A stretch of 64,000 nt of DNA from Nitratireductor aquibiodomus NL21 = JCM 21793 (GCF_000615975.1 NZ_BAMP01000013.1:1-64000); one strand, 5' to 3'; positions 53,087 to 62,851 are shown, counted from the first letter of the stretch. Notes: generated from the letters alone by a model not told the origin. A program made the numbers and translations.

Positions 53087-54286
53087 ATGAAGATCAGCAA
53101 CCCCCGTCGCATTGTCGGATCGAACGCTGAACGCACCCGGCTTCACAACCGTCAGGTGGTGCTGGGCCATGTGCGTGAGCGACAGCCCATCGGGCGTGCG
53201 GAGATTGCGCGCATATCGGGCCTGTCGACACAGGCCGTAAGCAACATCATTGCCGAACTGGAGGAGGACCGGCTTCTGATCGAAGCCGGGCGCCAGTCCG
53301 AGGGGCGGGGGTTGCCGGTTCTAAAATATCGGCTCAACGCGGACGGCGCGGTGGCGCTCGGCATCGAGGTCAGGCCGGACGCGATGTTCGGTGCGCTGGT
53401 GAACCTTGAGGGTGAAACGCTGTTCACCACACGCGAGGCGTTGCCGGACAATGCTCCTTCCACGGTTGTTTCCGTTGCCCGGCGTATACGTGCCAGCGCG
53501 CTCGAGGGGCGTTGCGGCAAGACCCAGAAGATTCTGGGCGCCGGCGTGGTGATGCCGGGTCCGTTCGGCAAGGTCGGCATATCGGGTGCCGGACAGTCTG
53601 CGCTTCACGGCTGGGAGGACAGCGACCCCGTTGCCGTGTTCGAGGAAGCGCTCGACATGCCTGTGGTGGTAGAAAACGACGCGACGGCTGCCGCCGTGGC
53701 CGAGCGCGTGCGCGGCGTCGCAACGGGGCTTCGCACCTTCTGCTTCATCTATTTTGGCGCAGGGCTTGGCCTTGGCGTGGTTGCAGAGGGCGAGGTGCAG
53801 CGCGGGGCGTTCGGCAATGCCGGCGAGATCGGCCATGTCATTGTCCGGCCCGGCGGGCGTCTTTGTGCCTGCGGCAATCATGGCTGTCTTGAAACCTATG
53901 CCAGCCGCATCGCCGCCCGCACGCGGCTTGCAGGCGCGGGTATCGAGATCGGCAGCGCCTCCGATATCGAAAACCTCTACAGGGCAGGCAACGCGCATTT
54001 GATGGAGTGGATCGACGAGGCTTCAGGTCCGCTTTCGCAGGCGGTCGGTCTGATCGAGAACCTTTTCGATCCTGAAACCGTCATTCTTGGCGGTGCCATG
54101 CCGGATGCGGTTCTCGATCACCTTATTGCCTCGCTCGATCTTCCTGGCGGCTCTGTTGCTGCACGGGCCGGACGAGCCACACCGCGTGTCCAGCGCGGTT
54201 CCTGCGGGCGCCTCACCGCCGCGCTCGGCGGGGCAGCGCTCGTCATCCACGACACCATCACACCGCGCATTGCCGCAAAAACTTGA
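53087..54286 (+). CDS. ROK family transcriptional regulator (NagC/XylR-type)
   Basis: A 399-residue protein with an N-terminal winged HTH (RQPIGRAEIARISGLSTQAVSNIIAELEEDRLLIEAGRQ) followed by a ROK sugar-kinase-like domain. The ROK ATPase region has the zinc-binding-type motif GRLCACGNHGCLETYAS and a DNDATAAA-like site (VVENDATAAAVAE). These proteins sense a sugar or sugar phosphate. It is divergent from the carbohydrate ABC operon and 19 bp upstream of the PIG-L gene, so it is the probable regulator of both. The ATG has no clear ribosome-binding site. Confidence 0.9.
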   Translation: MKISNPRRIVGSNAERTRLHNRQVVLGHVRERQPIGRAEIARISGLSTQAVSNIIAELEEDRLLIEAGRQSEGRGLPVLKYRLNADGAVALGIEVRPDAMFGALVNLEGETLFTTREALPDNAPSTVVSVARRIRASALEGRCGKTQKILGAGVVMPGPFGKVGISGAGQSALHGWEDSDPVAVFEEALDMPVVVENDATAAAVAERVRGVATGLRTFCFIYFGAGLGLGVVAEGEVQRGAFGNAGEIGHVIVRPGGRLCACGNHGCLETYASRIAARTRLAGAGIEIGSASDIENLYRAGNAHLMEWIDEASGPLSQAVGLIENLFDPETVILGGAMPDAVLDHLIASLDLPGGSVAARAGRATPRVQRGSCGRLTAALGGAALVIHDTITPRIAAKT

Positions 54287-54305
54287 TTCTCTGGGAGGTT
54301 CAGAA

Positions 54306-56658
54306 ATGCCCGTTTCCGATCAGGAGCGTATTGCAACGCAGATGCGCAATCCGCGCATCGTCAGGCTCTGGCAGGCCCTTGCGCCGCTGAGGTCGTGCGT
54401 CTCCTTCATGAACACGGGCGCACATCCCGACGACGAGACGTCGGAAATGCTGGCGGCGCTGGCCTTGCGCGACGGCATCGCGCTCTCCTATGCCTGCGCC
54501 AATCGCGGCGAGGGCGGGCAGAACGCCATCGGCTCCGAGGTGACGCACGATCTGGCGTCGTGCGCACGGCGGAAATGGAGCGCGCGGCCGATGTGCTCAA
54601 GCTCAATCTCTACTGGCTCTCCGAAACGCCCGATGACACGATCTTCGACTTCGGTTTCTCAAAGAGCGGTACCGAGACGCTTGAGAAGTGGGGCCGTGAG
54701 AGAGCGCTCAAACGCTTTGTCGAGATCATCCGTACCGAACGTCCGGACATCATCTGCCCCACATTTCTGGACATACCGGGCCAGCATGGTCACCACCGCG
54801 CCATGACGGGGCTCGCCCATGAGGTGATGAGCGCTGCCGCCGATCCGACATTCCCGGATGTGGATCTGCCTGTCTGGCAGGTGAAGAAGCTCTATCTTCC
54901 GGCATGGTCGGGGGCGGGAGACAATTACGATGACGATCTGCCGCCGCCCAATGCAACCCTGACCGTAAAGGCAAGCGGAGAAGACCCGGTGACGGGCTGG
55001 AGCTGGGCGCAGATCGGTGAACAGTCGCGCGCCTTCCATCTGACGCAGGGCATGGGCGCTGGGTGCCTTATGGCGAGCCGAACGACTGGCCGCTGCATCT
55101 GGTGCGGTCCGAGGTGGACGGGCCCGACAACGAACTGACCGACGGGCTGCCGGCGACGCTCGCCGATCTGGCAGAATTTGCCGGTGCACCTGAAATCGCC
55201 GACCATCTCGAAATGGCGCAATCGGCCTGCGAGGCTGCATTTGCGGCGTTCCCGGATATGAACAGGGTGGCGCTTCAGGCGGCTATGGCACTCAAGGCAG
55301 TCCGCGCCGCCCGCGATGCCTGTCCGGACAGGGCGCGCGGCGAGGTGCACCATCGCCTTGCCGCCAAGGAAATCCAGCTTTCACACGTCATGCGCATTGC
55401 CAGTGGCGTTTCGGTACGCGCAACGCTTGAACGTGATGTTCTGCGTCCGGGCGAAGAGGTTGCCCTGTCTATCGAAACGACGGGTCCAGTGGCCGAGGTC
55501 ACACCCGTTCTGCCGGAGGGCTGGCGGCATTCGGATGGTGTTGTCCATGTTCCGGCGGGTGCACAAAGCACGGTTTGTTATCCGGCGGTTTACCGTCCCG
55601 GTGTCGCCCGCCTGCCAGCCATACGTGTCGGCGTGACCGTCGGCGGGGTTTCGTCAGAAACGCTTCTGCCGCTGGAGCGGGCGCCTGTCGTGCTTCCTGC
55701 GCGGTCGGCCACACTGTCTCCCGACCGCGCATTGATCAACGCGGCGGCTGAAACGCGCCAGATCGATCTGCGCATCTCGGACGTTTTCCCGCATTCCGGG
55801 CAGGCCGCGCTGGCACTGCCCTCCGGCTGGAGCGCAGAACCGGTAGCCGGTGGCCTTCGCGTGGAGGCACCGCAGGATGTTGCATCGGGTCTCTGCAGTC
55901 TTCCGTTGCAGATTGATGGCGCGCACGCCGAAACCGTGAACAGGATCGCTTATCCGCATATCGATGCGCGCGCGCGCACGTTTCCAGCGCAGCTGTCTGT
56001 GCGGGTTCTGGATGTGGCTTTACCGGATGTGCGGATCGGCTATATCGGTGGCGGCAATGACCGCGTTGGCCACTGGCTGCGTGCGCTGGGCCTGGATGTG
56101 ACCGATCTCGCCGATAATGACCTGACGGCTGACAGCCTGAGAAGCGTCGACACGGTGGTGGTCGGCATCTTTGCGATGCGTGCGCGACCGGCGCTGAAGG
56201 ACGCCATGCCGCAGGTGAAGGCCTGGGTGGAGGCCGGTGGCAATCTGGTCACGCTTTATCATCGACCGTGGGACGACTGGGACCCGGAGAAGGTGCCGCC
56301 GCGCCGGCTGGAGATCGGCAAACCGTCGCTGCGCTGGCGCGTGACCGACGAGAACGCGGAGGTGACCCATCTTGTGCCCAGCCATCCGCTGCTCAACACG
56401 CCAAACCGCATCACGGATGAGGACTGGAAGGGCTGGCACAAGGAGCGCGGGCTTTATTTTGCCAAGAGCTGGGACGAGGCCTATGAGCCGCTTCTCTCCA
56501 TGGCCGATCCCGACGAGGCGGCGCATGAGGGCGCGCTTCTTTCGGCCCGCATCGGCAAGGGGCGGCACACGCATGTGGCGCTCATCCTGCACCATCAGAT
56601 GGAGAAGCTTGTGCCGGGCGCGTTCCGCCTGATGGCGAACCTCGTGGCCAGGCCGTGA
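54306..56658 (+). CDS. Large PIG-L family deacetylase with C-terminal beta and amidotransferase-like parts, frame broken twice
   Basis: Repaired length 784 residues, far above the roughly 250 of a simple PIG-L (LmbE) protein. Residues 1-270 hold the zinc deacetylase domain, with TGAHPDDETSEM (His, Asp, Asp) and a later HGHHRAMTG motif. Residues about 380-560 are beta-rich (SIETTGPVAEVTPVLPEGW), resembling NEW3/NPCBM-type sandwich domains. Residues about 580-780 (VRIGYIGGGNDRVGHWLRALG, VKAWVEAGGNLVTLYH) resemble a ThuA/class I amidotransferase-like fold. Missing bases: GGG to GG near 54554 and one C near 55059. There is no signal peptide. It follows the ROK gene. Confidence 0.8.
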
Positions 56659-57542
56659 GCGCAGGAGCAACCGCAAAGGACAATCTGCGCGCCGGCGCAT
56701 GGCTTCTGGCGGATATGAGCCTCAACATCTGGGCCATATCCATCGTCAAGGCGCTGGGCGCTGGCTATCCGCCGTGGCAGCTCGTCTTCCTGCGCGCGCT
56801 GGTCGGGTTCTGCCTGATTTTGCCGTGGCTCGCGCGTCAGCCCGCCGTGCTGGCGCGGATCGACCGGGTGCCACTGCATGTGTTCCGTGTGATTCTTTCG
56901 GCGGTGGCGCTGACGGGCGGGTTTTACGCGGTCGCGCATCTGCCGCTCGCGCTCTACATGACGATGAATTTCACGCGGCCGGTGGTTCTTGTTGCGCTCT
57001 CGGCTCTGATCCTGCGCGAAGCTGTTTCCGGTTCGCGCTGGCTGGCGGCAGGGCTGGGCCTCGTGGGCGCGTTCATTGCCGCAAATCCGGGCAATGTGCC
57101 GTGGACGCCGGCCCTTCTGGCCGCACTCGCTGCCGTTCTGGCCGGAACCGGCGCCATCATCGTCACAAGACAGCTCAAGGGAACGCCACCGGTCGTCATG
57201 ATGCTGTTCTATACGGGTGGGCTTGCGCTGATCACCGCGTGGCCGGCGCTCTCGGGCTGGCAGCCGGTCGCTGCGGGGCACTGGCCGTTTCTTCTTGCGG
57301 TGGGCGTTTTTTCGCAGGCCGCACAGTTCTGTTTCCTGCGCGCCCACTGGCTGGGCGATGCCGGTTTTCTCGGGCCGCTTGGCTATTCAAGCCTCATTCT
57401 TTCCGGGCTTGTCGGCTACGTCTTCTTCGGTGAAATACCCAGCCTCAACACGGTGATCGGCGCGGCCATCATCGTTCTTGCAACGGGGTTCCTGACATTG
57501 AGAACGGCGCGGCTCAGGAGCCACGCCGCCTCAGGCAGTTGA
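56655..57542 (+). CDS. EamA/DMT family transporter
   Basis: Inner-membrane protein of 295 residues with ten helices in two EamA repeats (first repeat ends near GLVGAFIAANPG; second from TPALLAALAAVLAGTGAII). The start is GTG 56655 overlapping the PIG-L stop as GTGA, so translation is coupled. It may export a product or by-product of the sugar pathway; relatives also export amino acids or drugs. It is convergent with tctA. Confidence 0.85.
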   Translation: MSAGATAKDNLRAGAWLLADMSLNIWAISIVKALGAGYPPWQLVFLRALVGFCLILPWLARQPAVLARIDRVPLHVFRVILSAVALTGGFYAVAHLPLALYMTMNFTRPVVLVALSALILREAVSGSRWLAAGLGLVGAFIAANPGNVPWTPALLAALAAVLAGTGAIIVTRQLKGTPPVVMMLFYTGGLALITAWPALSGWQPVAAGHWPFLLAVGVFSQAAQFCFLRAHWLGDAGFLGPLGYSSLILSGLVGYVFFGEIPSLNTVIGAAIIVLATGFLTLRTARLRSHAASGS

Positions 57543-57556
57543 TCTGAAAGCGCCGG

Positions 57557-59092
57557 TCAGTCGGGATCGGCGCCTTCCGCGATGGGTTCATCGGCGATTT
57601 TTGGCCGGAAGTAACGGCCGACGATGAGCGGCAGGACAAAGCCGACAATGGCAAAGGTCCAGAGGCCGATGGCCAGCCACGAGTTGAACAGCATCGTCCA
57701 GTCGCCATCATGAATGGTCATGGCGCGGCGCAGATTCTTCTCCATCTGATCGCCCAGCAACACGCCGAGAATGATTGGCACCAGCGGTACGTCGAGCTTT
57801 CGCAGGACCCAGCCCATCACACCGAAGATGACCATCACCACTAGATCGAAGGTGGATCCTGAAATGCCGTAGATGCCGACGAAAGAAATCATCGCCACGG
57901 CAGGCATCAGATAGCGTGTCGGGATCAGGAGAACCCGCACGAACAGCGAGACCAGCGGCAGGTTCATCGCCAGAAGCATGATGTTGCCGATGAAGAGCGC
58001 GGCGATCAGGCCCCAGACCACATCCGGGTTTTGCTGGAAGAGCAGGGGGCCGGGCGTAATGTTGAGCGCAAGCAGCATGGCGAGCAGCACGGCCGTTGTG
58101 CCGGAGCCGGGAACGCCAAGCGCCAGCATCGGCACCAGTGCGCCGCCAGCCGCCGAATTGTTTCCGGCTTCCGGTGCTGCCACGCCGCGCGGGTCGCCCT
58201 TTCCGAACGTGCCGTTGCGGTCGGAGATGCGCTTTTCGAACGTGTAGGAGATGAAGGAGCCGAGCGAGGCACCGGCTCCCGGCAGCACGCCTGCAATGAA
58301 GCCGAAGATCGTCGAGCGGCCCATGGCGGGGATCGTCTCGCGCACCATCTTCCATGGCGGCACGATGCGGCCCACCTTCACGGCCTTGTCGCCGGCACCG
58401 CTTCCCGCCCGGTGTTCCAGGAAGATGAAAACCTCCGAGAGTGCGAAGAGGCCAACGATGGCGACCAGAAAATCGATACCATCGTAAAGATGCACTTCAC
58501 CGAACGAGAAGCGCGGAACGCCCGTCTGGCCATCGACGCCGATGGTGGCGATGCCCAGTCCGAGAACGGCGGCGAGTGCCGCTTTTGCCTGGTTTCGGCT
58601 CGCAATGCCGCCAAGTGTGGCAAAGGCCAGCACGAACAGCGCGAAATACTCGGCCGGTCCGAACAGCAGCGCGACCTTGACGAGCTGCGGTGCCAGGAAG
58701 ACCAGCCCCCAGGTGGCGAAGAAGGCGCCGACAAACGAGGCGAGACCGGAAATGGCAAGCGCTTCGCCGGCCTTGCCGGCCTTCGCCATCGGGTGCCCGT
58801 CGAGCGTTGTCATGAGGGCCGGTTCGTCGCCTGGAATGTTAAGCAGGATTGACGAGATACGGCCGCCATACATGGCGCCGTAATAGACGCTGGTCAGAAG
58901 GATGAGCGCTGGCGTGGCCGGCAGGCCAAGTGTGAAGGCGAGCGGTATGAGGATCGCAACGCCGTTTGAAGGGCCGAGACCCGGCAGAGCACCGATGATG
59001 GTGCCGAGAAAGCACCCGATCAGAGCCAGAAAAAGGTTCTGCCAGGTGAGCGCGACGGCAAATCCGTCTGCGAGTGAAGCAAGTGTGTCCAT
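57557..59092 (-). CDS. tctA: Tripartite tricarboxylate transporter large permease TctA
   Basis: A 511-residue polytopic permease with about 11-12 helices. TTT-family marks: GTIIGALPGLGPSNGVAILIPL, YYGAMYGGRISSILLNIPGDEPA and GVLPGAGASLGSFISYTFEK, the Gly/Pro-rich reentrant motifs repeated in each half. GACGGGAGG precedes the ATG. It forms the carrier with TctB and is fed by TctC. It is 15 bp downstream of tctB. The substrate (citrate, other carboxylates) is not readable. Confidence 0.92.
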   Translation of the reverse strand: MDTLASLADGFAVALTWQNLFLALIGCFLGTIIGALPGLGPSNGVAILIPLAFTLGLPATPALILLTSVYYGAMYGGRISSILLNIPGDEPALMTTLDGHPMAKAGKAGEALAISGLASFVGAFFATWGLVFLAPQLVKVALLFGPAEYFALFVLAFATLGGIASRNQAKAALAAVLGLGIATIGVDGQTGVPRFSFGEVHLYDGIDFLVAIVGLFALSEVFIFLEHRAGSGAGDKAVKVGRIVPPWKMVRETIPAMGRSTIFGFIAGVLPGAGASLGSFISYTFEKRISDRNGTFGKGDPRGVAAPEAGNNSAAGGALVPMLALGVPGSGTTAVLLAMLLALNITPGPLLFQQNPDVVWGLIAALFIGNIMLLAMNLPLVSLFVRVLLIPTRYLMPAVAMISFVGIYGISGSTFDLVVMVIFGVMGWVLRKLDVPLVPIILGVLLGDQMEKNLRRAMTIHDGDWTMLFNSWLAIGLWTFAIVGFVLPLIVGRYFRPKIADEPIAEGADPD

Positions 59093-59107
59093 GAAGGGCC
59101 TCCCGTC

Positions 59108-59539
59108 TCAGAAGCCCCAGGGGCCGCGTGCCAGCGACAGCCCCAGGACGAGATGGAAAATGACATAGATGCCGACGGCAATCATCACGCCGGCGGTGAA
59201 GGCGGCTACCGGATGGGAGCCCAGGCGCCAGGAGAGATAGCTCGCCGCAACAGCGGTGCAGGCGACGAAGCCGTATTCTTTGAGAAACAGCGCATAGGCG
59301 ACCATCACCGCGGTGGCCATGCCGATCTCGAAAAGACGTGAGAAAGTGGGCCATTCGGGCTCGGTGTCCGGCTTGAGGACGATGATCACGCTGGAAATCG
59401 CCAGCACTGTGCCGATCATGAATGGAAAGGCCTTTGGTCCGAACGGATCGGAAATGAAGCTCAGCTCGATCTGCGTTGCCTGCCACATATAGAAGGCGGC
59501 GAGAAGGAAGCCGAAGACCCCGAAGATACGGTCGCTCAT
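59108..59539 (-). CDS. tctB: Tripartite tricarboxylate transporter small permease TctB
   Basis: A 143-residue four-helix membrane subunit, MSDRIFGVFGFLLAAFYMWQATQIE. It is located between tctC and tctA as expected, and its C-terminal helix (AAFTAGVMIAVGIYVIFHLVLGLSLA) is typical. An 82-bp gap with a strong hairpin separates it from tctC. Confidence 0.88.
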   Translation of the reverse strand: MSDRIFGVFGFLLAAFYMWQATQIELSFISDPFGPKAFPFMIGTVLAISSVIIVLKPDTEPEWPTFSRLFEIGMATAVMVAYALFLKEYGFVACTAVAASYLSWRLGSHPVAAFTAGVMIAVGIYVIFHLVLGLSLARGPWGF

Positions 59540-59573
59540 GACGGACGCGCTCCCCTATTGTTCTTGATACAAT

Positions 59574-59604
59574 TCGGGCCTGCGGGATGTCCCGGCAGGC
59601 CCGA
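59574..59604. repeat. Stem-loop between tctC and tctB
   Basis: Arms TCGGGCCTGC (59574-59583) and GCAGGCCCGA (59595-59604), with an inner GGGA-TG-TCCC pairing, form a long stem 17 bp past the tctC stop on the minus strand. No U run follows. It probably raises tctC mRNA over tctBA. Confidence 0.65.
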
Positions 59605-59621
59605 GTGAGTTCTGTCGCGTG

Positions 59622-60596
59622 TTACTTCACGATGCCGATCTGCTTCGACAGATCGGTGATGGAAGCGATGGATTCCTTCACGAAGGCCTGAAACTCCTCA
59701 CCCTGCAGGTTGAGCGGGGCGAGGCCGTTCTGTGCCATGACTTCCTTCCACTCGTCGGATGCATAGACCTTGCTGACGGCATCGACCCAGTAGGCGTAGG
59801 CGTCATCCGACATGTCGCCGGGCGCGTAGAAGCCGCGCCAGTTGGCGCCGATCACGTCGATGCCCTGCTCCTTTGCCGTCGGGAAGGACGCGAAATCGCC
59901 TTCGAGGCGTTCCGGCGCGAGAACGGCAATCACCTTGATATCGCCGGAATCGACGAAGCCCTTGGCCTCCGAAGCATCACCCGTGAAGGCCTGCACGGAA
60001 CCGGCCAGAAGCTGCGTCACAGCCTCGCCGCCACCGTCGAAGGCAACGTATTTCACCTGACGAACATCCTCGATGCCGGCCTTGGACGCAGCGATAAGAA
60101 CCTTGAGGTGATCCCAGCCGCCAACGGCGGAACCGCCCGCGACCGATACCGCAGAGGGATCAGCCTTGATCTTGTCCATCAGTTCAGGAAGCGTGTTGAT
60201 CGGCGAATCCTTGGCAACCGCGATCACGCCGTAGTCCGCACCGACCGAACCCACCCAGCGCACCTGGTCCATGGTGTTGCCGGGGAAGGCGCCCTGTGCG
60301 AGGCGTGTGGCTGTGGCCGAAGAGGCGGCGACGATCAGGTTGTTCTCGGCATTGCGCTTGCCGACCACTTCAGCAAAGGCAACGCCGCCGCCACCGCCGG
60401 CAACGTTGGAAACCTGCATCGTGCCGGGCACAAGCTTCAGATCCTGAAGTGTCTTGCCGACCTGGCGGCAGGTGAAATCCCAGCCGCCTCCGGGATTGGC
60501 GGGGGCGATGCACTCAGTGTTGTTCGGTTCGAACGCGAACGCCGACAGGCTGGATGCGAGCGTGAAGACGGCCGCGAGGCCGAGCAGCTTTTTCAT
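59622..60596 (-). CDS. tctC: Tripartite tricarboxylate transporter substrate-binding protein TctC
   Basis: Periplasmic Bug/TctC-family receptor of 324 residues from ATG 60596 (MKKLLGLAAVFTLASSLSAFA), fixed by GGAGGAGAAAATCG; the open frame runs 33 codons further up without a good start. The signal peptide cleaves near AFA-FEPNN. Bug-family segments: ECIAPANPGGGWDFTCRQVG (ligand loop), VSNVAGGGGGVAFAEVVGKR and VAKDSPINTLPELMDKIKADPS. First gene of the minus-strand tctCBA operon; divergent from tctDE. Confidence 0.92.
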   Translation of the reverse strand: MKKLLGLAAVFTLASSLSAFAFEPNNTECIAPANPGGGWDFTCRQVGKTLQDLKLVPGTMQVSNVAGGGGGVAFAEVVGKRNAENNLIVAASSATATRLAQGAFPGNTMDQVRWVGSVGADYGVIAVAKDSPINTLPELMDKIKADPSAVSVAGGSAVGGWDHLKVLIAASKAGIEDVRQVKYVAFDGGGEAVTQLLAGSVQAFTGDASEAKGFVDSGDIKVIAVLAPERLEGDFASFPTAKEQGIDVIGANWRGFYAPGDMSDDAYAYWVDAVSKVYASDEWKEVMAQNGLAPLNLQGEEFQAFVKESIASITDLSKQIGIVK

Positions 60597-60764
60597 CGAT
60601 TTTCTCCTCCTTGAGTGATTCCACCGAGACATGGCGAAATCGTCCTCAAACTTTTCAATACCGCCGCCCTCCCATTGGCCGGAACGGTATGACACGAGAT
60701 TGTTCTCATGACGAATGAGAGCCTATAGGGTAAGCCTGTCAACAAGCTGTCATTGTCTGGAAAA

Positions 60765-61442
60765 ATGCATTTCTTGATTGTCGAAGATACGCGCGATGTC
60801 GCTGAGGCCATAGAACGGCGGCTTGAGAAGGCCGGCCATGTGAGCGATCGCGCTGAAACGCTTGAGGACGCGGAGCATTTCGTTGCCATGGCGCGCCACG
60901 ATCTGATCGTGCTCGACATCAACCTTCCGGACGGGTCGGGGATTGCGTTCCTCAAAAAGCTACGGGCAGCGGGAAACCGCGTGCCGGTGCTTGTGCTGAC
61001 GGCCAGGCTTGCCGTGAATGACAAGATCGATGCGCTTGATCTGGGCGCCGACGACTACATGATCAAACCATTCGATCTGGGCGAGCTTGAAGCGCGCATT
61101 CGCGCGATCATCCGCCGGCGCAGCGGTGATGCCGACCGCACACTGGCCGTGGGGAAGCTGACCTTCGACATGGCCGCCCGCCGGGTCCTGATCGATGGAG
61201 AACCCTGCGAACTGACGCGAAGAGAGCAGACACTTCTGGAGATCTTTCTCACCAACCGCGATCGGGTGCTTGAGAAAGAAGACCTGCTGACACGGCTCTT
61301 CGGCCATGACGAAGAACGCAATCCAAATGCGGTCGAGCTCTATGTCGGGCGCCTGCGGCGCAAGATCGAGGGATCGGGCCTGGAAATCCGGACTTTGCGC
61401 GGGCTCGGCTATCAGGCGGTTACGATGGGGCCGGGGACCTGA
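60765..61442 (+). CDS. tctD: Response regulator TctD (OmpR type)
   Basis: A 225-residue response regulator from ATG 60765; a TTG four codons earlier is open. Receiver domain: EDTRDVAEAIERRL, phosphorylated Asp in LIVLDINLPDGSG, then LVLTARLAVNDKIDALDLGADDYMIKPF with the switch Lys. C-terminal OmpR winged helix: LTRREQTLLEIFLTNRDRVL, LYVGRLRRKIEGSGLEIRTLRGLGY. It activates the divergent tctCBA in the known TctDE system, and its stop overlaps the tctE start. Confidence 0.9.
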   Translation: MHFLIVEDTRDVAEAIERRLEKAGHVSDRAETLEDAEHFVAMARHDLIVLDINLPDGSGIAFLKKLRAAGNRVPVLVLTARLAVNDKIDALDLGADDYMIKPFDLGELEARIRAIIRRRSGDADRTLAVGKLTFDMAARRVLIDGEPCELTRREQTLLEIFLTNRDRVLEKEDLLTRLFGHDEERNPNAVELYVGRLRRKIEGSGLEIRTLRGLGYQAVTMGPGT

Positions 61443-62851
61443 TGGCGCATCCCGTGCGTCAGGCCGTGCCCGGTCGCAGCCTGTCGATCGCCTATCGCCT
61501 GACGATCTCGCTCACCCTGGTGCTCACGCTGGCTGTCGGCGCCACCATCTATGCGGCCTATGGCTATGGACGGCAGGCGGCCAATGAAGCGTTCGACCGA
61601 CTGCTTCAGGGGGCCGCGCTGCAGATTGCGGAGCGCATCTTCGTCATCGAGGGCGAGGTGCGCGTCGACATACCGGTTTCGGCGTTTGAACTCCTGTCGC
61701 TCGCCAAGGATGAGCGTGTGTTCTACCGCGTTGCGCAGCCCGACGGGGCGACCCTTACGGGTTACGAGGACTTTCCGATGCCCGAGGCGGACACGATCCC
61801 TGAGGGCGGTTTTGCCTATGAGGTGGATTTCGGCGGCGAGCGGGTGCGCGCGCTTGCCATGTTGCGCAGGCTTGCCGAACGCGCGGTGAGCGGCGACATA
61901 TACATCGTTGTCGCCCACACGACCGGAAGCCGCGAGCAGCTGGCCCGCAGCATGGCCACGCAGGCGGTTGCGGTCATCGCCGGCGCCGGTTTTGCCATCC
62001 TTATCCTGGCGCTGCTTGCAATGCGCTATGCCATGCGGCCGCTGGAACGCATTCAGACGGCGATTCTCGAGCGGGACCCGCTCGATCTCTCGCCCTTTTC
62101 CATGCATGCGCCCGACGAGGTGTCGGCGCTGGTGGCCTCCATCAACCGGTTCATGGGTCGTCTCGACCGGCGTGTGCGTGCCATGCAGGATTATGTTGCC
62201 GATTCCGCCCATCAGATACGCACCTCCATCACCGCCCTGAGGGCGCATAGCGAACTTGCGCTGGATGAAGACGACCCGCAGCGGCTGAAAGCGCTGCACC
62301 GCCGCATTCGCAGCCGCGCCATCGGTCTGAACCGCCTGACGGACCAGCTCCTGAGCCATGCGCTCGTGACGCATCGCGCCGACACCGCCCGCCTCGAGCC
62401 ACTCGATCTCCGGCGCATCGCTGTCGGCGCGGAACGCGATTTCGTTCAGATCGTGGGTGGCCGAAAACCGCGCATACGGCTCGACCTGCCGGAAGAGCCC
62501 GTCATGGTGCATGGAGATGCGTTCAGCCTGCGTGAGGCGGTCAAGAACCTGTTGAACAACGCTCATGCGCATGGAAAACCGCCCATTGATCTGGTGGTCG
62601 CATTGAGCGACGACCGTGCACACATCGCGGTTACCGATCAGGGTGAGGGGCTGCCCGCCAGCGATCCCGCGGATATCGGCCGCCGTTTCGCAATCAATCC
62701 CAACAAGCCGGAAAGCGCCGGGCTGGGGCTCGCAATCGTGCGGGAGGTGGCGGAGTTCCACCATGGGCGCATCATGCTGGGTCGCGATGCAGGAGGCTTT
62801 ACCATCAGCCTCCATCTGCCGCTCGCACAGGAAGGAGCGGAAGCGCCATGA
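61442..62851 (+). CDS. tctE: Sensor histidine kinase TctE
   Basis: A 469-residue membrane kinase. Two helices (TISLTLVLTLAVGATIYAAYG near 25, and AVIAGAGFAILILALLA near 180) flank a periplasmic sensor with the TctE_N type (residues about 47-175). HAMP region, then the H-box DSAHQIRTSITALRAH with the phosphorylated His, the N-box EAVKNLLNNAHAHG and the G-box VTDQGEGLPAS with GLGLAIVREVAEFHHGR. It starts at TGATG overlapping tctD and overlaps the next gene by 4 bp. Confidence 0.92.
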   Translation: MAHPVRQAVPGRSLSIAYRLTISLTLVLTLAVGATIYAAYGYGRQAANEAFDRLLQGAALQIAERIFVIEGEVRVDIPVSAFELLSLAKDERVFYRVAQPDGATLTGYEDFPMPEADTIPEGGFAYEVDFGGERVRALAMLRRLAERAVSGDIYIVVAHTTGSREQLARSMATQAVAVIAGAGFAILILALLAMRYAMRPLERIQTAILERDPLDLSPFSMHAPDEVSALVASINRFMGRLDRRVRAMQDYVADSAHQIRTSITALRAHSELALDEDDPQRLKALHRRIRSRAIGLNRLTDQLLSHALVTHRADTARLEPLDLRRIAVGAERDFVQIVGGRKPRIRLDLPEEPVMVHGDAFSLREAVKNLLNNAHAHGKPPIDLVVALSDDRAHIAVTDQGEGLPASDPADIGRRFAINPNKPESAGLGLAIVREVAEFHHGRIMLGRDAGGFTISLHLPLAQEGAEAP

